Shown piece by piece: positions 10,544 through 23,390 of a stretch of 64,000 bases of DNA. A program made the translations under genes and the position numbers. This stretch comes from Gonapodya prolifera JEL478 (Eukaryota > Monoblepharomycota > Monoblepharidomycetes > Monoblepharidales > Gonapodyaceae). Under the pieces are notes generated by a model. It made no database searches, was not told the origin of the DNA, and saw nothing but the letters and a program-made list of their open reading frames with translations. The stretch covers positions 1 through 64,000 of the forward strand of contig KQ965732.1 of the NCBI GenBank assembly GCA_001574975.1, given 5' to 3'. Each line of letters opens with the position of its first letter. The first letter of the stretch is position 1.

Positions 10544-11305
10544 ATGCCGATGCTCGCAATCTTCTACTGTGCCATCGCCGTGGGCGGTCCCTTCCTCGCT
10601 CTCGCGTACTACCATCAACTGCTCTACAGCGTGCTGTCTCCTGTCTACCTCTCACTCTCGCTCTTCCTCCTGATCAACGCGCTCATTTGCACATGGGAAA
10701 TGACTCTCTTCATCTCGCGCAAGCTCATCAAGAAGCAGTATGACGAGCTGAGGAAGAAGTACGGCAAGGATAAGCTGCCATCGCCGCTGTTTTTGTTCGA
10801 CCACGTGGCATTCACTGATGCCGTGTCGATGCAATGGTGGTCGTGGGTCTGGAGCACGTACTCGCTGCTGGATCCGAGGTGAGTTGTAGGCCGGAGGTAA
10901 TTTCTGCGAAAGCAGAGCACTCAACGTTCACCGAAATGTCTAACAACCAGCTACTCTGATCAAACAACCTTCGGCTTCTTTGTCGATGTTGGCAACGGCT
11001 TCCTCACATTCCTCCCCACACTCCACCTTCTCGCCTCACTCACGTTCGACCTCCCCGCTCCCCTCAACATCTCTCCCCGCATCCTCGGGCTGGTCAACGC
11101 CTGCTTTTTTTGGCAGGAGCTTGAAGGCACTGTGCTGTACTTCTCGTCCTTCTTCCTCAACGACCGTCAACGCGGAAAGTCTGCAGCATCCATCGCCGTT
11201 GTGATTATCGCTAACGGGATTTGGGTGGCTGGGCCCGCCCTTGGACTTTATTGCTGCTGGGAAATGGTTCAAAGCAATACCCTGGATGTAGTCAGATTGT
11301 CGTAA
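10544..11305 (+). CDS. multi-pass membrane protein, unknown
   Basis: Two exons are predicted, 10544-10878 and 10951-11305 (phase 2, 229 aa). The join gives DPSYSDQTTFG. About five or six hydrophobic helices are visible: residues ~5-30, ~35-60, one near FFVDVGNGFLTFLP, one near ILGLVNACFFWQELEG, then VLYFSSFF, and a last one near IAVVIIANGIWVAG. A basic cytosolic loop, KKQYDELRKKYGKDK, follows helix 2. Conserved-looking charged residues inside helices (the D and E of VDVGNG and FWQELEG) suggest an enzyme or transporter like EXPERA-type proteins. I do not recognise the family, and no function is assigned. Confidence 0.72.
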
Positions 11306-11514
11306 ATATAATTGATCACATGGAGTCTCGTGATTCATCGTGACGGCTACGTTGGCCCCAATTCGAATTGAGTGGCTTGGCCGCCACAAAAAAAAAATAT
11401 CAGAGGAATGAACAAGACTAGTTTAGTTTGATTCCGGGTTGCTCCTGCGGCCTTTTAGAACGATCGGCGGTTGCGATCCCGGTAACACTCCACGTGCACA
11501 CACACCTCACGGCC

Positions 11515-13127
11515 ATGGGCCAGTACACCCAACTCGCCCTGGCAGCTGTGGCTGCCGTGGGCATCGTCGCGTACTTGTCGTCTCGAAAATCGTCCGAATC
11601 GGCTCAAGGGAAACAACAACAGCAGTCTCCTACACCAACCACACCCCACCCCGATGCCACCTTGTTCATGCCCCACACGCCGTGCACTCCAATACTCGAA
11701 TCGCCGATCACGGGCCCGCCTGTGTGAGTAAAGAAAGCGCTCAAGTGGAAATCCCAGTAGAAGAGCCAAGCGCTTTTGTCCTTCCTCAAGATATCCACAG
11801 GCAGTCTACATGCAACCTTTCCCACACAAACAAAAAATGGGCCTCTCGATGTGTCCTGTTGGCGAACTCATCGAGTTTGATTCGGAATACCATGCGGAAA
11901 TGGAAGTTCGGCGTAAGGCCATCCAACAAACTCCTGGTAAGGTTTTCTCAACTACGAAAACTTGCCATCGCCCACTTGCAATTTTGCAATCTACAATTGT
12001 CAGACGAGGTTATTTATCACAAACCACCTCCCCCTTACGACGACCTGGTTGACTTGACCAAACTCGCGGACGCAAACCGTGAACTACTCGAGCTTGTCAT
12101 TGACTACCTTGCCAAGAAATGGCCCTCAACGTTCCGCTGGAAGACGGTTGACGGAAAGATGATGTTCGCAAACGAGCTTACCGGTGACAACTGGGACCTG
12201 AGCACTGGGGGCAACGATTGGGACCGCCCTTTCTATGTGCTTGGGCTTTTGACACAAGCCGATTGGGTTATTGTCATGGAAGGCAAGGAGACATGCTCTC
12301 CGGAAGACGGTGGTGTTGAGGAGTACCGGTTTGTGTCAGCTGTGAACATCTTCAGTTTTCCAGGTAAGATGTGGCGGATGGACGAGACAGTGCGGGAACA
12401 CCCTTCAATACGTTTTGCGCGTTAGGGTTTCTCCAGCGCGACAGGATTGGGCGACTCCTCAGTTTTGTCCACCATCCAGTACCGAAGTATGACGCGTCCT
12501 TGCGTAAAAACATGAACAAGTGAGTTCACTACGCTCCATCAAAGCACCACAGCACAACTCATGACTACATGGTCGATGCAGGTTTTTCGCTTCCGGAGTC
12601 CGCGAAGGCCGTCCCGTGAACCGATTCAACTGGGTCATAACCGGCGACCCACGCATGTACGTGTGCCGCTGACATGCACAACCCTCCCAAGCTCTTTACC
12701 GCCCACTATCCCACTGCGCCGCATACCCAGGTACCGCAAAGATTACGTCGGCGCCAACGACTTCACGTCGCTCAAGTCCGAAATGCGCGCCAACGAATCC
12801 ATCGCCACAAAGGAGACGATCGCCGACCGCGTGTTCTACCGCACCGAGCGCCAAACCCTCATGCGCTTGCCACGGACGGGCGCGGTGGCGTTTGAGATAA
12901 AGTCCACGATGCATCCCTTGCGAGAAGCGCTGCGAATAGAGGGGCCAAAATTCGCCCTGGCGCTCAAACGCGCCCTGAAGGGGCTAGAAGACCCTGTGAA
13001 ACATTACAAGGGTCTGTCGCCCGAGTTGTTCGATTTGGTGGTGCAGTATTTGGACGATGTGATTCAATCTTTTGGCGGCGCGGTATTAGAAGAACAGTTG
13101 AAGTCGTTTGCGACGGCTGCTGAATAA
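11515..13127 (+). CDS. DUF3445 / haem-dependent oxidative N-demethylase-like protein, membrane-anchored
   Basis: Six exons are predicted: 11515-11723, 11791-11936, 12004-12363, 12426-12519, 12582-12656 and 12731-13127 (426 aa). Phases agree at every junction. Residues ~5-22 form one hydrophobic helix (LALAAVAAVGIVAY), probably an ER or outer-mitochondrial anchor. From about residue 75 on it follows the DUF3445 family: an MGL-x4-P-x2-ELIEFD start, DRPFYVLGLLTQADWV, a FP-x-FLQRDRIGRLL block, HHPVPKYDASLRKNMNKFF, and GRPVNRFNWVITGDPRM. These are the positions where the bacterial haem-dependent oxidative N-demethylase alpha subunit binds haem. Substrate in fungi is unknown. Introns are 62-74 bp. 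Confidence 0.85.
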
Positions 13128-13299
13128 ATCATTGGTTGTGAGAACGGGTGGATGCCGCCGCTTGAGGCACACAAAGCGGAATCGACAGGACGTTCCCAAC
13201 CATTCCCCATTCCCAACGTTCCCAGCGTTCCCAAGATTAGTAGCTCCGGGAATCGACGATCGAGCTAAGGCAGGACGCGGACCACGCGGACGACCAGGC

Positions 13300-15089
13300 A
13301 TGATGGCTCGAGACGTGACGGAGAGCGATCCTCTCCTCTCTAATCGATCTGGTGCCGTGGAGGATAATCACGCGTCTGCGTCTGCGTCGGACGAAAACGA
13401 GGAAGAGCTCGAGCTTGTGGAATCGCTGCGAAAATGGGGCTGGAAAGAGACCAAGGGCCTCGTCATAGAGTAAGAGCGACAGTCTTACACCGCGGATCGC
13501 AGGATACGACGGAGTCTCGCAGTGGCTTTCCCGTCTCTCTAGGCTACCTTCTCCAAATCCTAATCCCGACCTCGAACGCCTTCTTCGTCGGCCACCTTTC
13601 GACGACTTACCTCGCAGGGCTTACTCTGGGTGTCATGATGGCCAACTGCACTGGGATATACGTTGGTTTTGGCGCGGCATTGGCATTGGACACCTTGCTT
13701 TCGCAGTCAGTCACGTCTTCTCTCGCGGACAAAGGCGACGCGTTTCTGCCAGGACTGATACTTCAGCGCGGCATGCTCCTCATGACTATGATTGCAGCAC
13801 CTGTCGGGGTGTTTTGGTTCTCCGTGGAAAACGTGTTGCTGCTGTTGGGCCAGGAGCCAGAAGTTGCAAAGTACGCTGGACGATTCTGCACTCTTCTGCT
13901 TCCAGGCCTGCTCCCTCTCCTATGGTTTGAGTGCCTCAAGAAATATTGCCAAGCTCTCGGCTACATGCGGCCTCCATTCTATGTCCAAGTGTTGACAGTG
14001 CCATTCCACATCATGATATCGTCCAGTTTAGTCTCGTCGATTGGGTTTGACGGGGCACCGTTAGCTCTTTGTATCACGTACGCTCTTCAATTTGCTCTCC
14101 TTGTGGCATACATTGCCTTCGCAGAGGGTTTCGGCAGATGGGGCGGTGAGGACTACTTCTTTCATGTTGCCGCGACCCGCCTAAAAGAGGATTCTTCAGG
14201 GCTTGATGTCCGCGCGCTCAAGAACTGGTGGCCCATGCTCCGCCTCGCTGTACCTGGCGTTTTCCTCCTCTGCGGGGAGTACTGGGCGTATGAGGTTGGT
14301 TCTTCACCCCAATTTATGGGATGTAGTTCTCGGCTCTGACATCCTCGTAGATTATTGCCCTTCTTGCGGGACTCTTCGGGGAATCGGAACTGGCGGCTCA
14401 GTCCATCGTACTGCTAACGTTGACATGCACTTACCAAATTGTGTTTGGAACGACCATCGCAAGTGGTAACAGGATAGGAAACTTACTCGGAGCTTCCCAA
14501 TGGAGAACCGCCCGTGTGGTAGCATGTTGGTGGTCGACAAACCTGCGTTTCTGGTGTAATGTTTTCCGGACCCGAGTCAATTCTAGATGCGTCCTTTATG
14601 GTGTCCATACCGCTGGAAATTGCAAACATTGCGTTTCTCCTCGCTGTGAGGCCCATTTGGGGCCGACTCTTTACTGACGATGCGCGGACGGCCGAGCTTG
14701 TCTCGCAGTTACTGGTGGCCGGCGCTGTAATCCAAATAGCAGACGGGATTGTAATGTGGGGTGGTGGAGTGGTGAGGGGAGTGGGCTGGCAGGAAGTCGG
14801 CGCGGAAGCCAACATGGCACTTTGTGAGTTGTGAGCCCCCTTTTTAGTTGCCCTTGCTAATGGACGTTGTCTTTTAGATTATCTTTTTGGCATTCCTCTT
14901 GGTGCATTCCTCGCGTTCAAGACACCGCTGGGGATTGCAGGGTTATGGGTGGGATTATGCACTGCCCTGTATGGGGTAGCTCTGATTCTAGTTTTCGCAC
15001 TCTCCAAAATTGACTGGAAAGATGAAGCCCGTCAAGCTAGAGAGCGAAGTGCGGAGGAACCTAGGTCCTCCGAAACTGGGGAGGCCTAA
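13300..15089 (+). CDS. MATE-family multidrug/metabolite exporter
   Basis: Five exons are predicted: 13300-13469, 13523-14294, 14351-14525, 14587-14823 and 14878-15089 (521 aa). The acidic, serine-rich cytosolic N-terminus ends near WGWKETKG. About 12 membrane helices follow with MATE signatures: NAFFVGHLSTTYLAG in helix 2, a MANC/GALALDTLLSQ block in helix 3, GLFGESELAAQS at the start of the second half, and ASGNRIGNLLGA after it. MATE proteins export organic cations or metabolites in exchange for H+ or Na+ and sit in plasma or vacuolar membrane. Two introns use the uncommon donor GTTGGT. The start is the first ATG of an ATGATG pair. Confidence 0.9.
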
Positions 15090-15426
15090 GCGACGAGACC
15101 AGGCGCACCATCCAGTCGTTTGACAAAAGAAACTACACATGGATTGCATGATTATAAACTACAGTTTTAGGAATGAATGCAAAGGATCGTCTAAACATTT
15201 ACACACAGGCTCCGTCGCACCAGGTTTCCCCGTACCCAGAAGCCCCTTACGAGGTAGAAGGTCTCAGATTGTCAAGCTTATTACCAGCTTCCGTTCTAAG
15301 TTCATCCACCTGAGCTTGAGTGAGGGGACAATTGAAAGATGTTGAGCCATCAAAAGATGGACGGATGAAAGATAATCCCGTGGGAGAAACCTTTCGCCAA
15401 AGAACGACGAAGGTTAAACAGGTAGT

Positions 15427-16315
15427 TCAATTGTAGCGTTGACACGCATCACTCACCCATGCCGTGTACTGGAAATTGATGGTCTTCTGGACTCCATCCC
15501 AATACCCGCATTTGTCCAACGCGATGATAAGAAGAGGGTCGTTGAGAGCGGTGGCATTGTACCCAACAGTGACCGGAAGGGTAAAGTCGGTGCGTGCCAT
15601 GGGGTTGAAGGTCACCCCCGATTTATCTCCAGTCCCAATAAGTGTCCGGTTTGGGAGAGTGGGAGGACTGGCTGGGTAGTAGCCAGCAACAGAAATATCC
15701 ACCGTCCAGGGAATGTAATTTTGCGAGACCACTGAAACACTGAGGTCGAGGGAGATGGAAATTCCGGGCTTCGTCGTCGAAAGGGAAAACTTGATCGGGT
15801 TGGCCGTTGAGTTGGAAAGCCCGAAGGAGTTAATCTAATTCGAAGCAAGAAGCATTAAATACCGTTCGCCATCAACAAATAATGGGTCGCTGGGCGATTG
15901 TTCTCACATTCACGGTTGGTATCCTCGGCCAGAGGAAGAAGCCCGTTACAGCAAGCCCCCCCAACAAGAGAATCGTGACGATACCGCAAGTCCACCGTCC
16001 CCGCCGTGAAAAACAGCAGCAGCAGCAGTAGCGAAGAAAAGCATTCCTCTTCGGCTTCGGTGGCAGCGGCTCGAAGTCGTCGTATTCCTCGTTTTTATGT
16101 TGTGGTGCGTACATGGAGTTTAACGGGATCTCCTGTGAAGCGTTAAGCGGGGCTATTGAATCGCGTTTCTGATGCCCTGAAGACTCTTGAGGGTGCCGAT
16201 TGTAGTTGTAAGAGGACTGATTGTAGTCGTAAGAGGAATGCTCTTTTGGGGGGTACTGTTGGTAGGCGTTCTGCTGATTGTGAGGCAACTGACTGTATGG
16301 TGTATAAGTCGTCAT
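15427..16315 (-). CDS. single-pass membrane protein with LEA2/NDR1-like extracellular domain
   Basis: Two exons are predicted: 15908-16315, then 15427-15834 (271 aa; intron 15835-15907). The first ~80 residues are Tyr/Gln/Asn-rich and disordered. A cysteine run (CCCCC) at the membrane edge could be palmitoylated. It is followed by one helix near ILLLGGLAVTGFFLW, and an all-beta, N-glycosylatable C-terminal part of ~135 residues with the pattern of LEA2 (late embryogenesis abundant type 2) domains. Those domains often face the lumen or cell wall. The family call comes from topology and strand pattern, not a catalytic motif. Confidence 0.6.
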
Positions 16316-16567
16316 GCACCGATTGTGCTGAGGGGATCTGGTCCAGTTGTTTTATTCAAAAGATCTGGGAAGGGGTCTCACTATGACCAAAACCACACGC
16401 ACCGCCTCCACCACTTAACCTGAGCATATTTTGCGCATTGTAGTTCCAATAAATTATATTGAATTCTTAATTAGAGTTAACCGAAAGTTCCTATGGGTTC
16501 GCTGGCTTTCTCCTCTTGGAGAGTTTTGGCGATCACTAAACAGCAAAATGTGTTTGCACCGTCAACG

Positions 16568-18393
16568 TCACAAACTATGTTTCACAAACTCACTTTGCAG
16601 GTCGATTAATCTATCTCGAATTGCCGTCAGTTTTTCAAGAAGAGCCCTCACGGAGTCGTCCGGAGAAACCGCAGAACCAGTAGCGCCAGAGCGGACTCTT
16701 GAAGCTCCTTGTGGTGATGATTTCCTCTTTCTGCCAGTTATCGTACCCTGCGAAGAAGTTGGAAGTGTTCCGCCGTGCGTCGGCGGCCTTGTGGCTTGGT
16801 GACTCTCTACTATACCCTCACCACAAGTGCTATCAACACCTGTGGCAGTCTTGAGCTTCATTGTCGATTGGTTTGCACGTGATAGCTCCGACCCCAAGGG
16901 AAGCGATTGTTGATTGTTCCCATGATTTGGAGTCGCGGGGATGGTTGAGAATCGAACAACTACACCTGCAGGTGGCCTTGACTGGAGCCGCTCAAAGATA
17001 TTTGTTATAGCAAGTTTAACTTCACTGAGAAGTCGTTGCTGTAGCGAAGCGTGAAGTTTTCTCAACACTGTTGCTTAGTTCAGATGCTCACTTTGTGTTT
17101 TGCGACACGGTCTCGTTCCACAACTTTGGCCTCTACGCTGGCATTCCCTCCCTTTATTTCATCGAGGTGTTTTTGAAGTGATCCCAATGTACTGTTGTAG
17201 ACAAGAATAGCGTCGCTCTTCTCTTTGAGAACGGTACTGAGACGTTTTTGTTCCTGCTCAATTTCGTCCTGGGCCTTAGCCAACTGCCGCTCTAAATCCA
17301 ACGATGTCTCCAAAAGTGTGCGATGCCGGGCAAGGAAATCGCTTATTTGAGGTTCCGGGGTGTCGAGATAGTTAGGGGGAATTGTCGACACCACGAGTTG
17401 TAGGTATTCCTCGTATGGACGATACTTCACTGCAGCCAGTAACGGAGAGGTTGGCAGTCGTTAGGACCAATCGGTACACTCGATAGAGAGAACAACAGAC
17501 CAAGCAGTTGCCGTATTCGATCCGCTCGCTTGAGCTCCTGATTCAGTTTGTCTTTCAATTGCACAAGTTCGATATCCTTCGTCTCCCGCGTTTTCCTTTC
17601 GTGCTGGGCCTTTACGAGCGCCCTTTGTCTCTTGGCGTCGTTCTCCACCAAAAACTTCTCAAATTTGGACACCCGTTCCCGAATCTGTTTTTGCTTTGCC
17701 ATGAGCTCTTCTTGCTTGTCCCGACAGTCCTGCATTCGCCGGTTGAACTCGGCTCTTTTCTCGTCAAGCTGTTGTTGTACCTCCAGCATCTCCCTCTTCT
17801 TCGCCAATAAGAGTGTCGACTGCAGTGTTCTACGTCCTTCGAATATGGTTGGATGTTGAGTCCGAATAAGCTCCATGGCGAGGTGCGGGTTCACATGAGC
17901 GGAAGGTCGAGGGAACTCGAGGCTAGAAGCATAAGCAGCTAACTAATGCACTAAAGCGGCGTCCAAAGAATTCAGCTCACAGTTTCCCAGCCCTCTGTGT
18001 GACGAAGGTCTCGTCCAAGGAGTTCTTCACCGATCCGGTCCCATCTTCGACCCTTTCCAACGAAGATCGCGGATTTGATTGACGCTTTTCCGTGTTGAGG
18101 TGGTGATCCGATTTCGACGCTTCGTTATCGTGAGTGTTGACAATTTCATTCTGCTGAGGTTCTGGCTCCGTGAATCCAACTCGTCGCTGCCCGGAGGATT
18201 CTGGACGCGATTCCTTCCTCTGTAAATAGAGCGCAGTGGAAGCTTGTTGGGAATCAGACCGTGGGAGTGGCAGTTGGGGGAGGGCTGAAAGATTCGCGCC
18301 ATCAACCGGAGCCGCGACAGGCCCGGGGTCCGATTCGACTGCTGTAGGATCCTCTACCACAGTGGGCACTCCCTCCTTTGCCAGCAGCTCCAT
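16568..18393 (-). CDS. CCDC42/CFAP73-like (DUF4200) ciliary coiled-coil protein
   Basis: Four exons are predicted: 17981-18393, 17501-17922, 17092-17429 and 16568-17038 (547 aa). A disordered N-terminus of ~140 residues precedes the DUF4200 coiled coil, with LLAKKREMLEVQQQLDEK, KFEKFLVENDAKRQRALVKA and RETKDIELVQLKDKL. A second helical part reads YRPYEEYLQLVVS. The C-terminal tail is Ser/Pro/Lys-rich. In algae and animals this family (CCDC42, CFAP73/MIA2) belongs to the modifier-of-inner-arm complex on axonemal doublets and to the sperm or flagellar base. ATG at 18393 is the first in frame after an upstream stop, but an earlier exon is possible. A GTGAGT near the end could be another donor, so the C-terminus may be slightly different. 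Confidence 0.8.
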
Positions 18394-18560
18394 ATTCGTG
18401 TGCTCGTCCAGCCAATCGAACAAACACGTTGTCAGTTGCAATACCACAAGGAAAGAGAACTTGTCAAGTATATCATAAAAATCACAAAGCTGGTTACTTG
18501 ATATTCAAAAAGTGGAATTGATTAAAAGCTCATGTAGGCACGCCCGGACTCTGGTCTGTC

Positions 18561-19341
18561 TTATGAGTGAGTGCGGCTGGCCGACTCAGTGGAGGTTCCA
18601 ATTCCAAAATGTTCCCTGGCTAAACCGACCGCTCCGCCCATGAAGGCCGTCGTCACGACATGAATAATCTCTTTCCGTGTTTCCGCCTAGACCACGAGAC
18701 CATTGAGCACGAGCCGCTCATAACGAAGCTAGGGACGCTCACCGGTAGTTGATTGAATGCGTCGACAAGGGACATCCCTTTGCGGTCCCTAATTACTCCA
18801 AGCGCTCCACCGACGACGGTGCCAATTACAGCTCCAGGAACATTCGCAATGATGAACCCGAGTCCAGCACCACTGGCGCCACCAATTGCTGCGTAAGACG
18901 TCCCTTTATTTTGGCGTCCAACGCGTTCCATCTCCGGCCGAAGAAGTTCATCGAACGCATCTGCGAATAGCCTGTTGGGATCCACATGGTTGTTTCTGGT
19001 ACGTCTTCGTGCGTCGTACTCTTTCCGTCGTTCGGGATCATATAAAACGGTGTACGCATCGGCAATGACTTGAAATTTTTGGACCTTTGGGTTTTGGAGT
19101 CACGAGCAATCAGAAGATTCGCTCTCTTCGCCATTCAGAAACAAAAAACAGACCAGATTTGGGTTCCCTGGGTCTTTATCTGGATGATTCAATAGCGCTA
19201 GGCGGCTGGAAGCAATGAATGAGTGTGATGTTGTCCATATGAATGTCGAATGCCATCTCACCGATACGCTTCCCTAATTTGCTGCGGTGTCGCATTGCGA
19301 GGTACCTCCAGCACTTCGTAGTAGTCTTGCGAGCCAGACAT
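18561..19341 (-). CDS. J-domain (DnaJ/Hsp40) protein with glycine-rich helical tail
   Basis: Four exons are predicted: 19262-19341, 19154-19205, 18743-19084 and 18561-18686 (199 aa). The J domain is at the N-terminus: DYYEVLEVPRNATPQQIREA, then the invariant HPD in LLNHPDKD, then FQVIADAYTVLYDPERR. After a short basic linker comes a Gly/Ala-rich amphipathic stretch (GGASGAGLGFIIANVPGAVIG) of the kind seen in small membrane- or mitochondrion-associated type III J proteins. No zinc finger or CTD is present. It should stimulate an Hsp70 through HPD; the client is unknown. The last exon was chosen because it extends the frame with a helical end after a good GTGAGC donor. Confidence 0.82.
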
Positions 19342-19588
19342 CCCCGAGTCTTGGTCTTATTTGTCCACTGAGGTCACTCACTGGTCCGGATTAGGCTAAA
19401 CTTGGTGCCCCACGATGATCCCATGAATCTTTGAATGGATTGGGTGCGCCCAGATGTTCAAGATGCACCATATGACTACACAGGTTCAACGAGATGACGT
19501 GTTAAGAATCTCCATACACCCATATTCTCCCCCGAAAATCTGGATTCTGCAACGGGCTTGATGAAAATTGAGCAGCAGAATCAAAACT

Positions 19589-21107
19589 TCAATTATCGTT
19601 GAAGAGCATTACATCAGAAAATCTTCGAGCCAATTCTGGCATTGCATCAAGAACGGATTGAGCTGGCGATCCTTCTCCTGGTTCCCAAAACTCATCTACA
19701 ATCAGAAAGATCATCAATCAATGGATGCAATGAAGACAACTTCAAACAGATTTCGTACCGACGACTTCTTTTAATCTCAGCTGCCTTGCAATTTGTTCAA
19801 ATGTCTCTTCGTAGACGTCTAAAGATAGCAAAGGGAGGTAATCATAAGCAGCACAACCGAAAAGAAGCTATATCTCTCACCGAGGACACCCATCGCCATC
19901 ATTTTGTCTGCTATCGCCGTGATTGCATCCATGTCGAGCTTTGATTTGGCGCGTTCTTGGGCCTCCTTTGTAGCATCTGGGACCGAACTCAGTATTGAAG
20001 CATTTTTCCCACTTGAAGCTGCCAGTTGCTCCTTTTTCCGCTTGTTCTCTTCAAGTTTTCGCTTCCACGCAGGAACCGTTGACGAAGGCACGTGGGATCC
20101 CAGTCGTCTGAGTGCCTAGGAATAGAGAGAGAAGCATAGTTTAAACTTTGGTCCGTTGAATACGAATGTTCGCTCAAAGCTCACCCGTATAATGTTCTCG
20201 CCCGGTTTAAGAAGCATGAGCAAAACTTTCCAAAGGTCCACGATACTGAGCTTGCTCATCAATTTCTGGCTTCGCTCCTCTTCCAAAGCAGCGTCCGCTT
20301 CCTGTTTTTCGTGAGCTGCGCGAGCCTTTGCAAGCAAAACAGAGAGTAATTATAAAGAAGCTATGGCTCTGGCGAGTTGAACGTACTTTCTCAATATCCT
20401 CACGCGTCGTTCCGTGTAACCACTTATCATGGTGTTCGAACTCGTCCTTTTTCCGAATATACATACCAGACTCATCAAAAGCCCTATTCCATTGAGCGAT
20501 TGCAATACCAAACAATCTTGGAGGTCCAAATCCTCGAAGAACTCACCCATTCTGCATCTCATCGTCCATGTTGAATGGTTCAATCTTCATACCGCTCTCG
20601 TCGTACTCCTCTTCTTCTTCGGCATTCTCCCACTCCTGCCCCTCGATGTCCTCTTGCTGCATGAACTTGACCTCCTTCTTCGACTTGGCCTCGAAAACAC
20701 GTTTGCTCTTCTTCTGCCCTCCGCTTTTCGAATCCTCCTCTTTCACCGTCTCTTCATCCCTGATCGATGCTGCTAGTGCAGGGGTGTCGTCGTCGGAATC
20801 ATATCCCTCTATGAGTAACAAGGTGTGAGCATCGTTGCTGCGCTCCACACTTTTGATGTCTCACCGAGTCGAACAGCCCGCCGTCTCTTCGGCGCTTTTG
20901 GTGTGATCATACCCATTAGTCTGCTACGTGCTCAGGCGAAATCACAGGAACAATCGGCCTACCGAGCTCCAAATCGTCATCATCGGCATCATCCGGTTCC
21001 TCCACTGGCTTTTCGACATCGGAAGTCGCAAATTGAACCTTTCTCCGCTTGGATCCGCCATCTTCGTCTCCGATTTCTCTTAGCGGTCGCTTTCCCTTGG
21101 GATCCAT
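19589..21107 (-). CDS. LIN1: CD2BP2/Snu40/Lin1-like U5 snRNP protein without a visible GYF domain
   Basis: Eight exons are predicted: 20963-21107, 20865-20894 (30 nt), 20547-20808, 20387-20483, 20185-20325, 19881-20115, 19759-19818 and 19589-19695 (358 aa). Features of the family in order: a basic KRRKV start, the acidic EGYDSDDD region, MKIEPFNMDDEMQNG followed by AFDESGMYIRK (human ITPFNLQEEMEEGHFDADGNY), LLKPGENIIRALRRLG, and ADKMMAMGVLGEDVYEETFEQ. The family sits on the U5 snRNP and leaves before tri-snRNP formation. The chain ends about 30 residues after the point where the GYF domain normally begins. I see no W-x-Y-x12-GPF pattern in the remaining 250 bp before the next gene. Confidence 0.85.
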
Positions 21108-21192
21108 GTTGTGTGGAGAAGTAAAGGGAAGGAACAGTTCGTACTATTTCCAATGGGTATATGTATCTATTATGCTGAATTAATTTGAGCCA

Positions 21193-23242
<2,050 letters not shown>

Positions 23243-23390
23243 GTTTAAGGTCTCTTGTCCCTCAAAAGTGATGTCGGCGTCAATGAGTGGGGTTTGACCA
23301 AAAATGAAGTAAAGCTTCGTTGCTAAAAATTAAACCTACAATTTATTTTCCATTAGCAACCTCCCCTCGTGCCCTCTCATCGCCGTCTTA

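Noticed and set aside
17068-17091. 24-bp or 41-bp intron between exons 3 and 4 of the CCDC42-like gene
   Set aside because: The sizes are implausible. Using the next acceptor (CTACAG) gives a 53-bp phase-0 intron and keeps the conserved helix.
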